Below are positions 29,173-39,045 of a DNA stretch of 64,000 bases, in pieces (position 1 is the stretch's first letter; each line of letters starts with the position of its first letter). The position numbers were made by a program, and so were the translations under genes. The stretch comes from Streptococcus salivarius (GTDB taxonomy: Bacteria > Bacillota > Bacilli > Lactobacillales > Streptococcaceae). The stretch is from positions 878,501-942,500 of the forward strand of contig NZ_CP018187.1 of NCBI RefSeq assembly GCF_009738225.1, written 5' to 3'. The notes beneath the pieces were generated by a model that was not told the DNA's origin, made no database searches, and worked only from the letters and a program-made list of their open reading frames with translations.

Positions 29173-29816
29173 TGTTAGGAAGAAAACGTGTTAATGAGGC
29201 TCTAGCTCTCATGGGGGAGATGTTTCCCAATGCTCATGGAGAGTTGGAGTGGGAAACTCCTTTCCAACTGTTAGTTGCTGTTATTTTATCAGCCCAGACA
29301 ACTGATAAGGCTGTTAATAAAATTACACCAGGCTTGTGGGCGCGTTATCCAGAAATTGAGGATTTGGCTTCTGCCAACCTCGATGATGTTGAGATGTGTT
29401 TGCGAACGATTGGTCTTTACAAGAATAAAGCAAAGAACATCATCAAGACTGCTAGAGCTGTTTTAATGAATTTTGATGGACAGGTTCCGAAAACGCATAA
29501 GGAATTGGAAAGTCTACCTGGTGTGGGACGAAAAACAGCTAACGTGGTTTTAGCTGAGGTTTATGGTATTCCTTCTATTGCTGTAGATACGCATGTCTCA
29601 CGTGTATCTAAGAGGCTAAATATCGTGCCAGAGGATGCTAGTGTAGAGGAAATTGAAGCAGAACTGATGAAGAAAATCCCAAAGAGGGATTGGATTATCA
29701 GTCATCACCGTATGATTTTCTTTGGACGTTATCATTGCTTGGCTAAGAATCCTAAATGCCAGACATGTCCTCTTCAAAGTTATTGTAAGTATTATAAAGA
29801 AACAACCAAGAAATAA
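29172..29816 (+). CDS. nth: Endonuclease III
   Basis: Base-excision repair DNA glycosylase/AP lyase for oxidised pyrimidines. 214 aa from ATG 29172, overlapping dnaD by one base; an earlier in-frame ATG at 29157 lies inside dnaD and is less likely. The helix-hairpin-helix LPGVGRKTANVV carries the catalytic Lys, and AVDTHVSR the catalytic Asp. A [4Fe-4S] cluster motif C-x6-C-x2-C-x5-C ends the protein (CLAKNPKCQTCPLQSYC). Confidence 0.96.
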   Translation: MLGRKRVNEALALMGEMFPNAHGELEWETPFQLLVAVILSAQTTDKAVNKITPGLWARYPEIEDLASANLDDVEMCLRTIGLYKNKAKNIIKTARAVLMNFDGQVPKTHKELESLPGVGRKTANVVLAEVYGIPSIAVDTHVSRVSKRLNIVPEDASVEEIEAELMKKIPKRDWIISHHRMIFFGRYHCLAKNPKCQTCPLQSYCKYYKETTKK

Positions 29817-29846
29817 GCTGGAGAATGTGACTTTCTTCGGCTTTTT
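29815..29846 (+). terminator. nth terminator
   Basis: AAGCTGGAGAA and TTCTTCGGCTT (two G-T wobbles) followed by TTT; the stem starts within the nth stop codon. Confidence 0.65.
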
Positions 29847-29943
29847 ACAGCTGTAAGAATTTGTTACAAACTAGTAACTTGACAAAAGTCTCAGGCTTTA
29901 AGAAAATAGAAGAAACGATTTAGAAGCAGGAGCGATATAGTGA

Positions 29944-30705
29944 ATGGCTGAATTCAGTAATGAAGAGTATCTGAGAGCCTTAGCTGATAATGGTGATAGA
30001 GAAGCAGCCAAAGAATATGAGCAAGCTTTGGATAATCGTATTTTTCAGTTGCAGATTTCATTGGCTCAAACGAGTGATCCGCAGGGTCGTAGGGAAGTGC
30101 AAAAACTCTTGGAACAAGAGGAAAAGAAAAAAAGGGACTACTTTCAAGAAAAAGAGGAAAAAGCTGTGAGCGAATTTAGACGTCGTAAAAATGAAACTAC
30201 AAAGGGAAGAAAAGTTTCGAGTTTTGATAAACTCAAAGATCCTAAAATCATTAGATGGGTAATTGGAGTTGTTGCAGTACTTGCAGTGGTTATTCCTGTG
30301 GTTACCTTGATGTGGTATAGTAATAACCAAAAAGAGAGTGTAACAAATCCATGGAAAAATGGTCAGTTAGCTAAAAGTAAGGAACAAGCAGCAGCATCAT
30401 CTGATAACCAATCCTCTCAAGTTGATACCTCATCCTTGTCTGACCAACAGTTAGAAGACTGGGTAGTTTCTACTTATGCTAAAGAACAAGGGTCAACAGG
30501 AGAAAATTATAAAAATCTAGGTTGGAAAGTCTATTCTTGGACGGATGATGATGATAACCTAGTTTATGCTCAACTTTATGATGCCTATGGTAATGATGTT
30601 CTTCTTTTCCGTGTGGACAAGAAGGGACAACTCGAAGCCTATGGTGGTATTGATGGTTCAAGCGATTCTTGGGACGTTGTTTCAAAAAAATATACAACCG
30701 ATTAA
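29944..30705 (+). CDS. Single-pass membrane protein of unknown function
   Basis: 253 aa. The N-terminal about 95 residues are highly charged and helical, with a coiled-coil look (KLLEQEEKKKRDYFQEKEEK), and end in basic residues. One transmembrane helix lies at about 101-124 (RWVIGVVAVLAVVIPVVTLMWY). A Ser/Gln-rich linker (about 140-165) leads to a small acidic C-terminal domain rich in Tyr/Asp (DDDDNLVYAQLYDAYGND). By the positive-inside rule the charged part is cytoplasmic and the C-terminal domain outside. AGGAGCGATATAG precedes the start. TTGACA (29879) and GAAAAT 17 bases later may be its promoter. I do not recognise a family. Confidence 0.85.
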   Translation: MAEFSNEEYLRALADNGDREAAKEYEQALDNRIFQLQISLAQTSDPQGRREVQKLLEQEEKKKRDYFQEKEEKAVSEFRRRKNETTKGRKVSSFDKLKDPKIIRWVIGVVAVLAVVIPVVTLMWYSNNQKESVTNPWKNGQLAKSKEQAAASSDNQSSQVDTSSLSDQQLEDWVVSTYAKEQGSTGENYKNLGWKVYSWTDDDDNLVYAQLYDAYGNDVLLFRVDKKGQLEAYGGIDGSSDSWDVVSKKYTTD

Positions 30706-30739
30706 TGAAACCATATAAAACACCTGACAATGGTGGTTG

Positions 30740-30764
30740 AGACTGTCTTTTGACAGTCTTTTTT
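30740..30764 (+). terminator. Terminator after the membrane-protein gene
   Basis: AGACTGTC-TTTT-GACAGTCT followed by six T. Confidence 0.88.
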
Positions 30765-30772
30765 GGTATAAT
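30764..30772 (+). promoter_or_regulatory. Extended -10 promoter of the xseA operon
   Basis: TGGTATAAT directly follows the upstream terminator, leaving an about 115-base leader before xseA. No -35 with correct spacing is present. Confidence 0.45.
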
Positions 30773-30891
30773 TTTAAGTAATCGTGTATACAATTAAAAA
30801 GCCGACTGAGAAGATTTGGGGATGATAGTTCTGCAGAACTTTTTTAATGTCTTCAGGTTTTCGAGGATAGGTTAAATAAAGGAGAGTTGTC

Positions 30892-32220
30892 GTGTCAGAC
30901 TATTTATCGGTCACATCCTTAACCAAATATTTGAAAATGAAATTTGACCGTGATCCTTATTTAGAGAGGGTATATTTGACGGGACAGGTTTCCAATTTTC
31001 GTCGCCGCCCGAGTCACCAATATTTTTCGCTTAAGGATGAAGGAGCTGTTATTCAGGCGACGATTTGGGCTGGAGTTTTCAAAAAACTTGGTTTTGAACT
31101 CGAAGAAGGGATGAAGATCAATGTCGTAGGTCGTGTCCAGATTTATGAGCCTAGTGGCTCTTATTCCATTATTATAGAGAAGGCTGAGCCGGATGGTATT
31201 GGAGCTTTGGCTATCCAGTTTGAACAGCTTCGTAAAAAATTGACTGCAGAAGGCTACTTTGATGATCGTCATAAGCAAGCGCTGCCTAATTTTGTCAAAA
31301 AAATCGGGGTTGTCACAAGTCCTAGTGGTGCGGTTATTCGAGATATTATTACGACCGTTAGTCGTCGTTTTCCAGGGGTAGAAATCTTACTTTTCCCTAC
31401 CAAGGTTCAAGGTGAAGGAGCTGCACAGGAAATTGCTGAAAATATTCAAAAAGCCAATCAAAGGGATGACTTAGATTTACTTATCGTTGGTCGTGGTGGA
31501 GGTTCTATTGAAGACCTCTGGGCTTTTAACGAGGAAATTGTTGTTCAGTCCATTTTTGGGAGTCGTCTACCTGTGATTTCAAGTGTTGGTCACGAAACAG
31601 ATACGACTTTGGCTGACTTTGTTGCAGATCGAAGGGCTGCCACACCTACAGCAGCGGCAGAACTTGCTACTCCGGTATCAAAGGCCGATACCTTGGTTTG
31701 GATTCGTGAAAGACAAAATAGAGCTTATCAAGCCTGTTTGAGACGTATACAGTACAATCAAGAACGTTTAGCTAAACTGTCACAATCTGTTGTCTTTAGG
31801 CAACCTGAGCGCCTATATGATGGTTATTTACAAAAGTTGGATCGACTAACAACAAGGCTTGAAACCTTCGTGAGTCAAGATTTCGAGCGAAAGCAAAAAA
31901 AAGCGGAACTTTTGAAACAACGCTTACAAGGCTTAAATCTTCTGAGCAGTGTTCAGAACTATCAAGACCGTCGAGAGTCTTTGCAACGTTTATTGGTGAC
32001 CACAACCAAGAACACCATTAATGGTAACCGTGTGAGATTAGAAAAGGCACAGGATGCTTTATTGTCTCTAGATACTAGCCGTATTGTTGCAAGGGGCTAT
32101 GCCATTGTCAAAAAAGATGATAAACCTTTAACCAGTACCAAGAATATTACCGAAGGTGATCAATTAACCGTCCAAATGAGAGATGGAGAACTAGAAGTAG
32201 AGGTAAAAAATGTCAACTAA
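30892..32220 (+). CDS. xseA: Exodeoxyribonuclease VII large subunit
   Basis: Catalytic subunit of the single-strand exonuclease. 442 aa starting at GTG 30892, chosen for AAAGGAG 9 bases upstream. The N-terminal OB fold (about 5-100: [22 protein letters not shown] and [15 protein letters not shown], each a conserved block) is followed by the catalytic domain with [14 protein letters not shown] and [16 protein letters not shown] (about 199-214), then long helices. First gene of a six-gene unit; it overlaps xseB by 11 bases. Confidence 0.95.
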   Translation: MSDYLSVTSLTKYLKMKFDRDPYLERVYLTGQVSNFRRRPSHQYFSLKDEGAVIQATIWAGVFKKLGFELEEGMKINVVGRVQIYEPSGSYSIIIEKAEPDGIGALAIQFEQLRKKLTAEGYFDDRHKQALPNFVKKIGVVTSPSGAVIRDIITTVSRRFPGVEILLFPTKVQGEGAAQEIAENIQKANQRDDLDLLIVGRGGGSIEDLWAFNEEIVVQSIFGSRLPVISSVGHETDTTLADFVADRRAATPTAAAELATPVSKADTLVWIRERQNRAYQACLRRIQYNQERLAKLSQSVVFRQPERLYDGYLQKLDRLTTRLETFVSQDFERKQKKAELLKQRLQGLNLLSSVQNYQDRRESLQRLLVTTTKNTINGNRVRLEKAQDALLSLDTSRIVARGYAIVKKDDKPLTSTKNITEGDQLTVQMRDGELEVEVKNVN

Positions 32221-32425
32221 AAAAACATTTGAGGAAAATTTACAGGACTTAGAAGCCATTGTCACTAAGCTCGAAACAGGAGATGTTGCTCTTGAGGATG
32301 CTATTGCTGAGTTCCAAAAAGGTATGGCCTTGTCTAAGGATTTGCAGAAGACCTTGGAAGATGCTGAAAAAACACTAGTTAAGGTTATGCAAGCAGATGG
32401 TACAGAAACGGAAATGGATGCCTAA
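32210..32425 (+). CDS. xseB: Exodeoxyribonuclease VII small subunit
   Basis: 71 aa helical subunit that binds the XseA helices. The family motif [19 protein letters not shown] lies at residues 6-24, then [14 protein letters not shown]. It overlaps xseA by 11 bases and ispA by one base (TAATG), so its translation is coupled at both ends. Confidence 0.95.
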   Translation: MSTKKTFEENLQDLEAIVTKLETGDVALEDAIAEFQKGMALSKDLQKTLEDAEKTLVKVMQADGTETEMDA

Positions 32426-33297
32426 TGAGCAAGCTAAATAAAATTGATGCGGCTATCCGTGATTACTACCAAAAAAATAATCTTCCTGTATCAAGTGATT
32501 TAATCACTGCTATTCTTTATTCAGTTGATAGTGGCGGTAAGCGTATTCGTCCACTGATTTTCTTAGATTTACTTGAAGGATTTGGTTTAGAGCTAACTCC
32601 TAGTCATTTCGATGTTGCAGCGAGTCTTGAAATGATTCATACTGGAAGTCTGATTCACGATGATCTGCCGGCTATGGATGATGATGATTACCGTCGAGGA
32701 CGTTTAACCAACCATAAGAAATTTGATGAAGCAACGGCGATATTGGCTGGCGATTCTCTCTTTTTGGATCCCTTTGATCTCCTGTCCCAAACAGAGCTAT
32801 CAGCAGAAATTCGAGTTCAATTGATTCAAGCATTGTCTCATTCCTCAGGCACCTTCGGTATGGTTGGTGGCCAGATGTTGGATATGAAGGGGGAAGGTCA
32901 GGAACTTGATTTATCGCAACTGTCTAAAATTCATGAGCATAAGACAGGTAAGCTTTTAACCTTTCCTTTTGTGGCGGCTGGTATTGTTGCTCAAAAAAAT
33001 CTAGAGGTTTTGGAAAATCTGAAAGAAGCTGGTCGCCTGATTGGTCTTGCCTTTCAAGTACGTGATGATATTTTGGATGTGACTGCTGATTTCGAAGAAC
33101 TTGGAAAGACACCTGGAAAAGATGTAGTAGCTGGGAAATCAACCTATCCGGCTCTTCTTGGTCTGGAAAAATCACATGCTATCCTCGAGGAATCACTCAA
33201 TAAAGCGGAGGCTATTTTCCAAAATCTAGCTGAGACTCAAGGTTTCAAGAAAGACAGTATTATAGAAATCATAGAAAGGTTACGACTCCATGCCTAA
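32425..33297 (+). CDS. ispA: Polyprenyl (farnesyl) diphosphate synthase
   Basis: 290 aa trans-prenyltransferase that condenses IPP with allylic diphosphates, feeding undecaprenyl-lipid and quinone-type isoprenoids. Motifs are SGGKRIRP, the first Asp-rich motif DDLPAMDDDDYRRGR (about 81-95) and the second Asp-rich motif DDILD. Chain length is inferred as C15 from the family and operon position. It overlaps tlyA by 8 bases. Confidence 0.94.
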   Translation: MSKLNKIDAAIRDYYQKNNLPVSSDLITAILYSVDSGGKRIRPLIFLDLLEGFGLELTPSHFDVAASLEMIHTGSLIHDDLPAMDDDDYRRGRLTNHKKFDEATAILAGDSLFLDPFDLLSQTELSAEIRVQLIQALSHSSGTFGMVGGQMLDMKGEGQELDLSQLSKIHEHKTGKLLTFPFVAAGIVAQKNLEVLENLKEAGRLIGLAFQVRDDILDVTADFEELGKTPGKDVVAGKSTYPALLGLEKSHAILEESLNKAEAIFQNLAETQGFKKDSIIEIIERLRLHA

Positions 33298-34117
33298 GGA
33301 AAGAGTAGACGTCTTGGCTTATAAACAAGGCCTTTTTGAAACACGAGAACAAGCAAAACGTGGCGTAATGGCAGGTTTAGTTGTTAATGTTATCAATGGT
33401 GAGCGTTACGATAAACCTGGTGAAAAAATCGACGACGGTACAGAGTTGAAGCTTAAAGGTGAAAAACTTAAGTATGTGAGTCGTGGAGGACTCAAACTTG
33501 AAAAAGCTTTGGAAGTTTTCAATCTGTCAGTTGAAGGTATGACGACCATTGATATCGGAGCCTCAACAGGTGGGTTTACTGATGTTATGCTTCAAAATGG
33601 GGCCAAACTGGTTTATGCTGTTGATGTCGGTACCAATCAGTTGGTTTGGAAATTGCGTCAAGATGAGCGTGTTCGTTCCATGGAGCAATATAATTTTCGT
33701 TATGCTGAACCTGTCGATTTCACAGAAGGACTACCGTCTTTTGCATCAATCGATGTCAGCTTCATCTCTCTTAATCTGATTCTACCGGCTTTGGCTAAGA
33801 TATTGGTTGATGGGGGGCAAGTTGTTGCTCTTGTGAAACCACAATTTGAGGCGGGCCGTGAACAAATTGGGAAAAACGGGATTGTCCGTGAGAGCAGTGT
33901 CCATGAAAAAGTGTTAGAAACAGTGACTGCTTTTGCGGTTGACTATGGCTTTTCAGTTAAGGGGCTGGACTTTTCACCTATCCAAGGTGGTCATGGTAAC
34001 ATTGAGTTTCTCGCACACTTGGAGAAGACAAATTCTCCTCAAAATGATGCTCAAACCTCTATTAAGGAAGTTGTAGCACAAGCACACAAGGAGTTTAAAA
34101 AGAATGAAGAAGAATGA
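33290..34117 (+). CDS. tlyA: TlyA-family rRNA 2'-O-methyltransferase
   Basis: 275 aa. An N-terminal S4 RNA-binding domain (RVDVLAYKQGLFETREQAKR region, ARG-type RRGL turn at SRGGLKLEKAL) is joined to an FtsJ-like SAM domain (TIDIGASTGGFTDVML at about 85-100; VALVKPQFEAGR). TlyA proteins methylate rRNA and are often misnamed haemolysins. It lies between ispA and argR in the overlapping operon, an order known from other Firmicutes. Confidence 0.93.
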   Translation: MPKERVDVLAYKQGLFETREQAKRGVMAGLVVNVINGERYDKPGEKIDDGTELKLKGEKLKYVSRGGLKLEKALEVFNLSVEGMTTIDIGASTGGFTDVMLQNGAKLVYAVDVGTNQLVWKLRQDERVRSMEQYNFRYAEPVDFTEGLPSFASIDVSFISLNLILPALAKILVDGGQVVALVKPQFEAGREQIGKNGIVRESSVHEKVLETVTAFAVDYGFSVKGLDFSPIQGGHGNIEFLAHLEKTNSPQNDAQTSIKEVVAQAHKEFKKNEEE

Positions 34118-34550
34118 TCGTTTGGAGTTAATCCGAAAGATTGTCCAAGAAAATAAAATTACGACTCAAGGAGAATTGGTAAAATTACTCCAAAATGAGG
34201 GATTAAAGGCTACTCAAGCGACTGTATCGCGTGATATCAATGAAATTGGTATTACCAAAGTACCAACTGAAGACGGATCTTACATCTATGGGCTCTCAAC
34301 TGCTCCTAGACGAGTAGGTGGAACCTCTGTTGCGACTCGTCGCTTGTTGCGCGTTGATCGTCAACATGCCTTTATGAATATCGTTGTTCAACCTGGGACA
34401 AGCCGCCTCATCAAGAAGATTCTTTTAGATGAGTACAAGCATTTGATTTTTAGTGTTATTGCTGATGATGATACCCTCTTTTTAGTGGCTCAGTCAGAGT
34501 TAGCAGCTATTGAACTGCAGGGGCAAATCATTAAGTGGGTTGAAGAATAG
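34104..34550 (+). CDS. argR: ArgR-family transcriptional regulator
   Basis: 148 aa. An N-terminal winged helix (LVKLLQNEGLKATQATVSRDINEIGI) is followed by a C-terminal arginine-binding hexamerisation domain. The usual GDDT of the ligand site reads DDDT here (VIADDDTLFLVA). Streptococci carry several ArgR paralogues; this is the one next to recN. It overlaps tlyA by 14 bases and precedes recN by 8. Confidence 0.94.
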   Translation: MKKNDRLELIRKIVQENKITTQGELVKLLQNEGLKATQATVSRDINEIGITKVPTEDGSYIYGLSTAPRRVGGTSVATRRLLRVDRQHAFMNIVVQPGTSRLIKKILLDEYKHLIFSVIADDDTLFLVAQSELAAIELQGQIIKWVEE

Positions 34551-34558
34551 GAGGGCCT

Positions 34559-36229
34559 ATGCTTCTCGAAATTACGATAAAGAATTTCGCAATTATTGAA
34601 GAGATTTCTCTAAACTTTGAGAATGGTATGACCGTCCTTACTGGTGAAACAGGTGCTGGTAAGTCCATTATTATAGATGCTATGAATCTTATGTTGGGTG
34701 CTAGGGCTTCTAGTGAGGTTGTCCGTCATTCAGCATCTAAGGCTGAAATTCAGGGCTTCTTTTCAATCGAACAAAATCCTGCCTTGGTTAGTATCTTGGA
34801 AGATAATGGGATTCCTGTTGAGGATGAATTGATTATCCGTCGTGAAATCTTCCAAAATGGTAGAAGTGTTAGTCGCATCAATGGGCAGATGGTCAATTTA
34901 ACGACGCTTAAGGCTGTTGGGCATTTCTTGGTAGATATCCATGGACAACATGACCAGGAAGAGCTTATGAAACCTGCTCTGCATATTACCATGCTTGATG
35001 CCTTTGGTGACAAGGAATTTTTCCAGACTAAGAAAGAGTACCAGGAGTATTTTGACCGCTATCGTGAGTTAAGAAAATCCGTTCTTGAAAAGCAGAAAAA
35101 TGAGCAGGAGCATAAGGCTCGAATTGAAATGTTAGCATTTCAGATTGCAGAAATTGAAGCAGTCTCTCTAAAATCAGGAGAAGATTTGGCTTTGATGCAG
35201 GAGCGAGACAAGCTTCTTAATCATAAGCAGATTGCTGATACCTTAACAAATGCCTATGTCATGCTGGATAATGAAGATTTTTCAAGCCTTTCAAATGTTC
35301 GTTCTGCCATGAATGACCTCCAGTCTCTTGAAGAGTATGACTCTGATTACAAAGAACTCTCTGGAAATCTATCAGAAGCCTATTATGTTCTGGAAGATGT
35401 CACTAAGCAACTAGGTGATTTTTTGGATAATCTGGACTTTGATGCTGGGCGTTTACAAGAGATTGAACACCGCTTAGATACCATTAATGCCATTACTCGT
35501 AAATATGGTGGGACTGTCGATGACGTCTTGGATTATCTGGAAAATTCAAGTAAAGAATACAATCTTCTGACAGGAAACTCTAGCTCGTCAGATGCTATGG
35601 AACAAGAGCTTAAGCAACTTGAAAAGGACCTGCTTGCGTCTGCGGAGACCCTACAAACAGCACGCCATCAAATTGCTACGGCTCTTGAAGCTGAGATTAA
35701 GAACGAGTTATGCGACCTCTATATGGATAAGGCTGATTTTAAAGTTACCTTTACTAAGGGGAAATTTAATCGTGATGGTAATGAGCAGGTTGAGTTTTAC
35801 ATCTCAACCAATCCAGGTGAAGGCTTTAAACCGCTTGTTAAGGTAGCTTCAGGTGGTGAATTATCTCGACTCATGTTAGCAATTAAGTCAGCCTTTGCCC
35901 GCAAAGAAGATAAAACAAGTATCGTCTTTGATGAGGTTGACACTGGCGTTTCAGGACGTGTTGCCCAAGCCATCGCTCAGAAGATTCATAAGATTGGGAG
36001 TCATGGTCAGGTCTTGGCCATCAGTCACCTTCCGCAAGTTATTGCTATTGCTGATTATCAGTTCTTTATTTCTAAGGAAAGCGATAATGAGACAACTGTC
36101 TCTCGTGTTCGTCTTTTGACACCTGAGGAAAGGGTGCAAGAGATCGCTAAGATGTTAGCAGGTGATAACGTGACGGAGGCTGCCTTGAGCCAAGCAAGAG
36201 CTTTGTTAAAGGTGGATGACTCTCTTTAG
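34559..36229 (+). CDS. recN: DNA repair protein RecN
   Basis: 556 aa SMC-like ATPase recruited to double-strand breaks. Walker A TGETGAGKS lies at about 28-36, a long coiled-coil middle section follows, and then the signature ASGGELSRLMLA (about 430) and Walker B TSIVFDEVDTG. GAGGGC precedes ATG 34559. Last gene of the xseA-recN operon. Confidence 0.96.
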   Translation: MLLEITIKNFAIIEEISLNFENGMTVLTGETGAGKSIIIDAMNLMLGARASSEVVRHSASKAEIQGFFSIEQNPALVSILEDNGIPVEDELIIRREIFQNGRSVSRINGQMVNLTTLKAVGHFLVDIHGQHDQEELMKPALHITMLDAFGDKEFFQTKKEYQEYFDRYRELRKSVLEKQKNEQEHKARIEMLAFQIAEIEAVSLKSGEDLALMQERDKLLNHKQIADTLTNAYVMLDNEDFSSLSNVRSAMNDLQSLEEYDSDYKELSGNLSEAYYVLEDVTKQLGDFLDNLDFDAGRLQEIEHRLDTINAITRKYGGTVDDVLDYLENSSKEYNLLTGNSSSSDAMEQELKQLEKDLLASAETLQTARHQIATALEAEIKNELCDLYMDKADFKVTFTKGKFNRDGNEQVEFYISTNPGEGFKPLVKVASGGELSRLMLAIKSAFARKEDKTSIVFDEVDTGVSGRVAQAIAQKIHKIGSHGQVLAISHLPQVIAIADYQFFISKESDNETTVSRVRLLTPEERVQEIAKMLAGDNVTEAALSQARALLKVDDSL

Positions 36230-36258
36230 GAAAAGACTTGGGAAAAACTTTCCAGTCA

Positions 36259-36267
36259 TGCTATAAT
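36259..36267 (+). promoter_or_regulatory. degV extended -10 promoter
   Basis: TGCTATAAT, with TTGGGA 18 bases upstream as a possible -35. Confidence 0.6.
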
Positions 36268-36298
36268 AGAATAAAAATTTGTGTTAAGCGAGAAAATT

Positions 36299-37141
36299 AT
36301 GAGTAAAATCAGAATTGTAACCGATTCGTCAATCACGATTGAACCAGAATTGGTTAAAAAATATAATATCACTGTTGTCCCATTGTCGGTAATGGTGGAC
36401 GGTGTCATCTATTCAGATAGTGATCTTCGAGAAGAAGGCCGTTTCTTGGAAATGATGAAGCATAGTAAAGAGTTACCAAAGACAAGCCAACCACCTGTAG
36501 GTTTGTTTGCTGAGACATATGAAAATCTTGTCAAAGAAGGTGCAGAACAAATTGTGGCAATCCACATTATGCACACACTCTCTGGGACATGTGAAGCCTC
36601 ACGTCAAGGAGCTAGTCTTTCAGGAGCAGATGTAACTGTCATCGATTCAGGCTTTACGGATCAATGCCTCAAGTTTCAAGTTGTTGAGGCAGCTAAATTA
36701 GCCGAAGCAGGAGCTAGTCTTGATGAGATTGTAGCCCATGTTGAAGAAGTGAAAAATAAATCAGAACTTCATATTGGTGTTTCTACCCTTGAGAATCTGG
36801 TTAAAGGTGGTCGTATTGGACGTGTAACAGGTCTTCTGTCTTCATTACTCAATATCCGTGTCATCATGGAGTTGAAAGACTATCAGTTGAATACGGTTGC
36901 TAAGGGGCGAGGAGCTAAGACTTTCACGAAATGGTTAGATTCTTATATTAATGGTATCAAGGATAAGGACCTAAAAGTGGCAGAGATTGGTATTTCTTAT
37001 GCAGGGACACCTGATTTAGCACATGAACTGGCTGAAAAACTTGAGGGTTTGGGTGCTCCAATTTCAATCCTTGAGACTGGTTCCATCATTCAAACGCACA
37101 CTGGTGAAGGCGCCTTTGCCGTAATGGTTCGTTATGAATAA
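36299..37141 (+). CDS. DegV-family fatty-acid-binding protein
   Basis: 280 aa from ATG 36299 ([11 protein letters not shown]); an in-frame GTG at 36281 would add six residues. DegV/FakB proteins bind a fatty acid and present it to the FakA kinase for incorporation into phospholipid. Conserved elements are [30 protein letters not shown] and [15 protein letters not shown]. It overlaps the next gene by 8 bases. Confidence 0.93.
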   Translation: MSKIRIVTDSSITIEPELVKKYNITVVPLSVMVDGVIYSDSDLREEGRFLEMMKHSKELPKTSQPPVGLFAETYENLVKEGAEQIVAIHIMHTLSGTCEASRQGASLSGADVTVIDSGFTDQCLKFQVVEAAKLAEAGASLDEIVAHVEEVKNKSELHIGVSTLENLVKGGRIGRVTGLLSSLLNIRVIMELKDYQLNTVAKGRGAKTFTKWLDSYINGIKDKDLKVAEIGISYAGTPDLAHELAEKLEGLGAPISILETGSIIQTHTGEGAFAVMVRYE

Positions 37142-38009
37142 GTGGAAAGAATCAGAATTAGTTAGAAGCCTTGTAGGCTTCTTCTTGCTTTTTCTCTTAT
37201 TTGTCGGCCTCTTCATTTTTATCGTTCCTAGTACGCATCAGTCATCAAAAATTGCAGAAAAGATTAAATCTATTAAAAATGAAAATGTGACCTATGTTGC
37301 TATTGGTGATTCCCTTACTCAAGGGGTAGGTGATAGTAGTAATCAAGGAGGATTCGTTCCTGTGCTATCACAGGCATTAGAGTCAGATTTTGACTGGCAA
37401 GTAACTTCTCGTAACTACGGTATTGCGGGGAATACAAGTAATCAAATTCTCAAAAGAATGCAAGAAAAGAAGGATATTCAAAGAGATCTCAAAAAGGCTA
37501 AAGTGATGACTCTGACAGTTGGTGGTAATGATGTGATCCATGTCATTAAGGACAATATCACGAATCTTAATGTAGCTACCTTCACTAAGCCTGCTCAGGC
37601 CTATCAAAAGAGATTAAGACAGATTATTGAGCTAGCTCGCAAGGAAAATAAAACATTACCAATTTATATTGTTGGTATTTACAATCCTTTTTATCTTAAT
37701 TTTCCAGAGATGACAGAAATGCAAACTATTGTAGATAATTGGAACCAGTCTACTGAAGAGGTGTGCAAAGAGTACGATAATGTGTATTTTGTTCCTGTAA
37801 ATGATTTGCTTTATAAGGGAATTGATGGTAAGGGCGGTGTTACAAGTTCTGATGATACCTCTCAGTCTAGTAAATCTTCTCAAGATAGCCTGAACGATGC
37901 TCTTTTTGAGGATGATCATTTTCATCCAAATAATACAGGTTATCAAATTATGTCAGATGCCATTTTGAAACGTATTAACCAAACAAAGAAGGAGTGGTCA
38001 GGTGAGTAA
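37134..38009 (+). CDS. Membrane-anchored SGNH (GDSL) hydrolase, YpmR-like
   Basis: 291 aa. An N-terminal membrane anchor (about 13-32, [16 protein letters not shown]) leaves the hydrolase outside. All four blocks are present: GDSLTQG (about 58, catalytic Ser), the Gly in [13 protein letters not shown] (Asn) and DDHFHPN (catalytic Asp and His). It is followed by a DUF2140/YpmS gene, the ypmR-ypmS pairing known from Bacillus. A role in envelope lipid or polymer hydrolysis is inferred from family and position. Confidence 0.9.
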   Translation: MNKWKESELVRSLVGFFLLFLLFVGLFIFIVPSTHQSSKIAEKIKSIKNENVTYVAIGDSLTQGVGDSSNQGGFVPVLSQALESDFDWQVTSRNYGIAGNTSNQILKRMQEKKDIQRDLKKAKVMTLTVGGNDVIHVIKDNITNLNVATFTKPAQAYQKRLRQIIELARKENKTLPIYIVGIYNPFYLNFPEMTEMQTIVDNWNQSTEEVCKEYDNVYFVPVNDLLYKGIDGKGGVTSSDDTSQSSKSSQDSLNDALFEDDHFHPNNTGYQIMSDAILKRINQTKKEWSGE

Positions 38010-38574
38010 GATATGGAAGTGGCTATTTTTAGGACTCTTGGCCTTAGATCTAGCCCTAGTAAGTGTTGTGACATATAGAATCATGACTCCAGTGGAGACG
38101 ACAAGTTCTGTATCCCTACCCAAGGGAGCAACTAAAATTGGAAAATATAGTATGACTAAGGATGAGCTTGACGCTGCTCTTACAGGCTTTGCCCAGGATT
38201 ATTCGACTGATAAGATGCGTTTCAAGGTCAAGGTTACCAATTCTAAAATTGTTTTTGAAAGTAGCTATAAGGTTTTAGGTCATGCTGTTCCTCTATATGT
38301 CTATTTTACGCCGGTTGTTAGTGAATCAGGAGCAATTGTACTGCATGTTTCTGAGCTTTCAGCTGGAACCTTGAAACTGCCTGTTTCGGATGTCCTTAAG
38401 ATGATTAAACGTTCGACTAACCTTCCTGATTACATCGCAATCGATAGTAAGAAGGGAAAGGTTACCCTAAATATTCAGTCTATGAAGAATGAGAAGGGGA
38501 TAACAGCACGTGCTCAAAGCCTAGATTTGGTTAATGACCGTATCGAATTTGACATCTATAAGACAATAAATTAA
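38002..38574 (+). CDS. DUF2140 (YpmS-like) membrane protein
   Basis: 190 aa. One N-terminal transmembrane helix (about 6-25, LFLGLLALDLALVSVV) is followed by an extracellular beta-rich domain with GATKIGKYSMTKDELDAAL, PLYVYFTP and LPVSDVLKMIKR. The function is unknown. It overlaps the SGNH gene by 8 bases, so the two products probably act together outside the membrane. Confidence 0.88.
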   Translation: MSKIWKWLFLGLLALDLALVSVVTYRIMTPVETTSSVSLPKGATKIGKYSMTKDELDAALTGFAQDYSTDKMRFKVKVTNSKIVFESSYKVLGHAVPLYVYFTPVVSESGAIVLHVSELSAGTLKLPVSDVLKMIKRSTNLPDYIAIDSKKGKVTLNIQSMKNEKGITARAQSLDLVNDRIEFDIYKTIN

Positions 38575-38621
38575 AAAGCCTTTACTTTTTGCAAAAAAGC
38601 GATTAAATTAGCGTTTATTAC

Positions 38622-38650
38622 TTGACCTCATAGGTCTTTTAGGATAAGAT
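38622..38650 (+). promoter_or_regulatory. hup promoter
   Basis: TTGACC (38622-38627), 17 bases, TAAGAT (38645-38650), with a GACCT/AGGTC inverted repeat just after the -35. Confidence 0.55.
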
Positions 38651-38710
38651 AATACTTGTTCAAGCGCTAAAAAAACTATTCGCTTAGAAATAAATTGGAG
38701 GATTGTTACA

Positions 38711-38986
38711 ATGGCTAACAAACAAGATTTGATCGCTAAAGTTGCAGAAGCAACTGAGCTTACTAAAAAAGATTCAGCAGCAGCTGTAGATGCAGTTTTC
38801 GCTTCTATCGAAGAATTTCTTGCTGCAGGTGAAAAAGTACAATTGATTGGTTTCGGTAACTTTGAAGTACGCGAACGTGCTGCTCGTCAAGGTCGTAACC
38901 CACAAACTGGTGAAGCTATCTCAATCGCAGCTTCTAAAGTTCCTGCATTTAAAGCTGGTAAAGCTCTTAAAGACGCAGTTAAATAA
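38711..38986 (+). CDS. hup: DNA-binding protein HU
   Basis: 91 aa nucleoid protein. The dimer core starts [13 protein letters not shown], and the DNA-binding arm carries [21 protein letters not shown] and ends [15 protein letters not shown]. Strong TTGGAGGA site upstream and translation-optimal codon use, as expected for an abundant protein. It has its own promoter and terminator. Confidence 0.97.
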   Translation: MANKQDLIAKVAEATELTKKDSAAAVDAVFASIEEFLAAGEKVQLIGFGNFEVRERAARQGRNPQTGEAISIAASKVPAFKAGKALKDAVK

Positions 38987-38990
38987 TGTA

Positions 38991-39016
38991 AAAACCCCTA
39001 AGATTTTAGGGGTTTT
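38991..39016 (+). terminator. hup terminator
   Basis: AAAACCCCTAA-GATT-TTAGGGGTTTT, a near-perfect hairpin just after the hup stop. Confidence 0.88.
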
Positions 39017-39045
39017 GATTTATACGAAATAAGTTAAGGAAATCT

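Noticed and set aside
30750..30772. TTGACA inside the terminator as -35 of the xseA operon
   Set aside because: It is only 11 bases from TATAAT and is part of the terminator stem.
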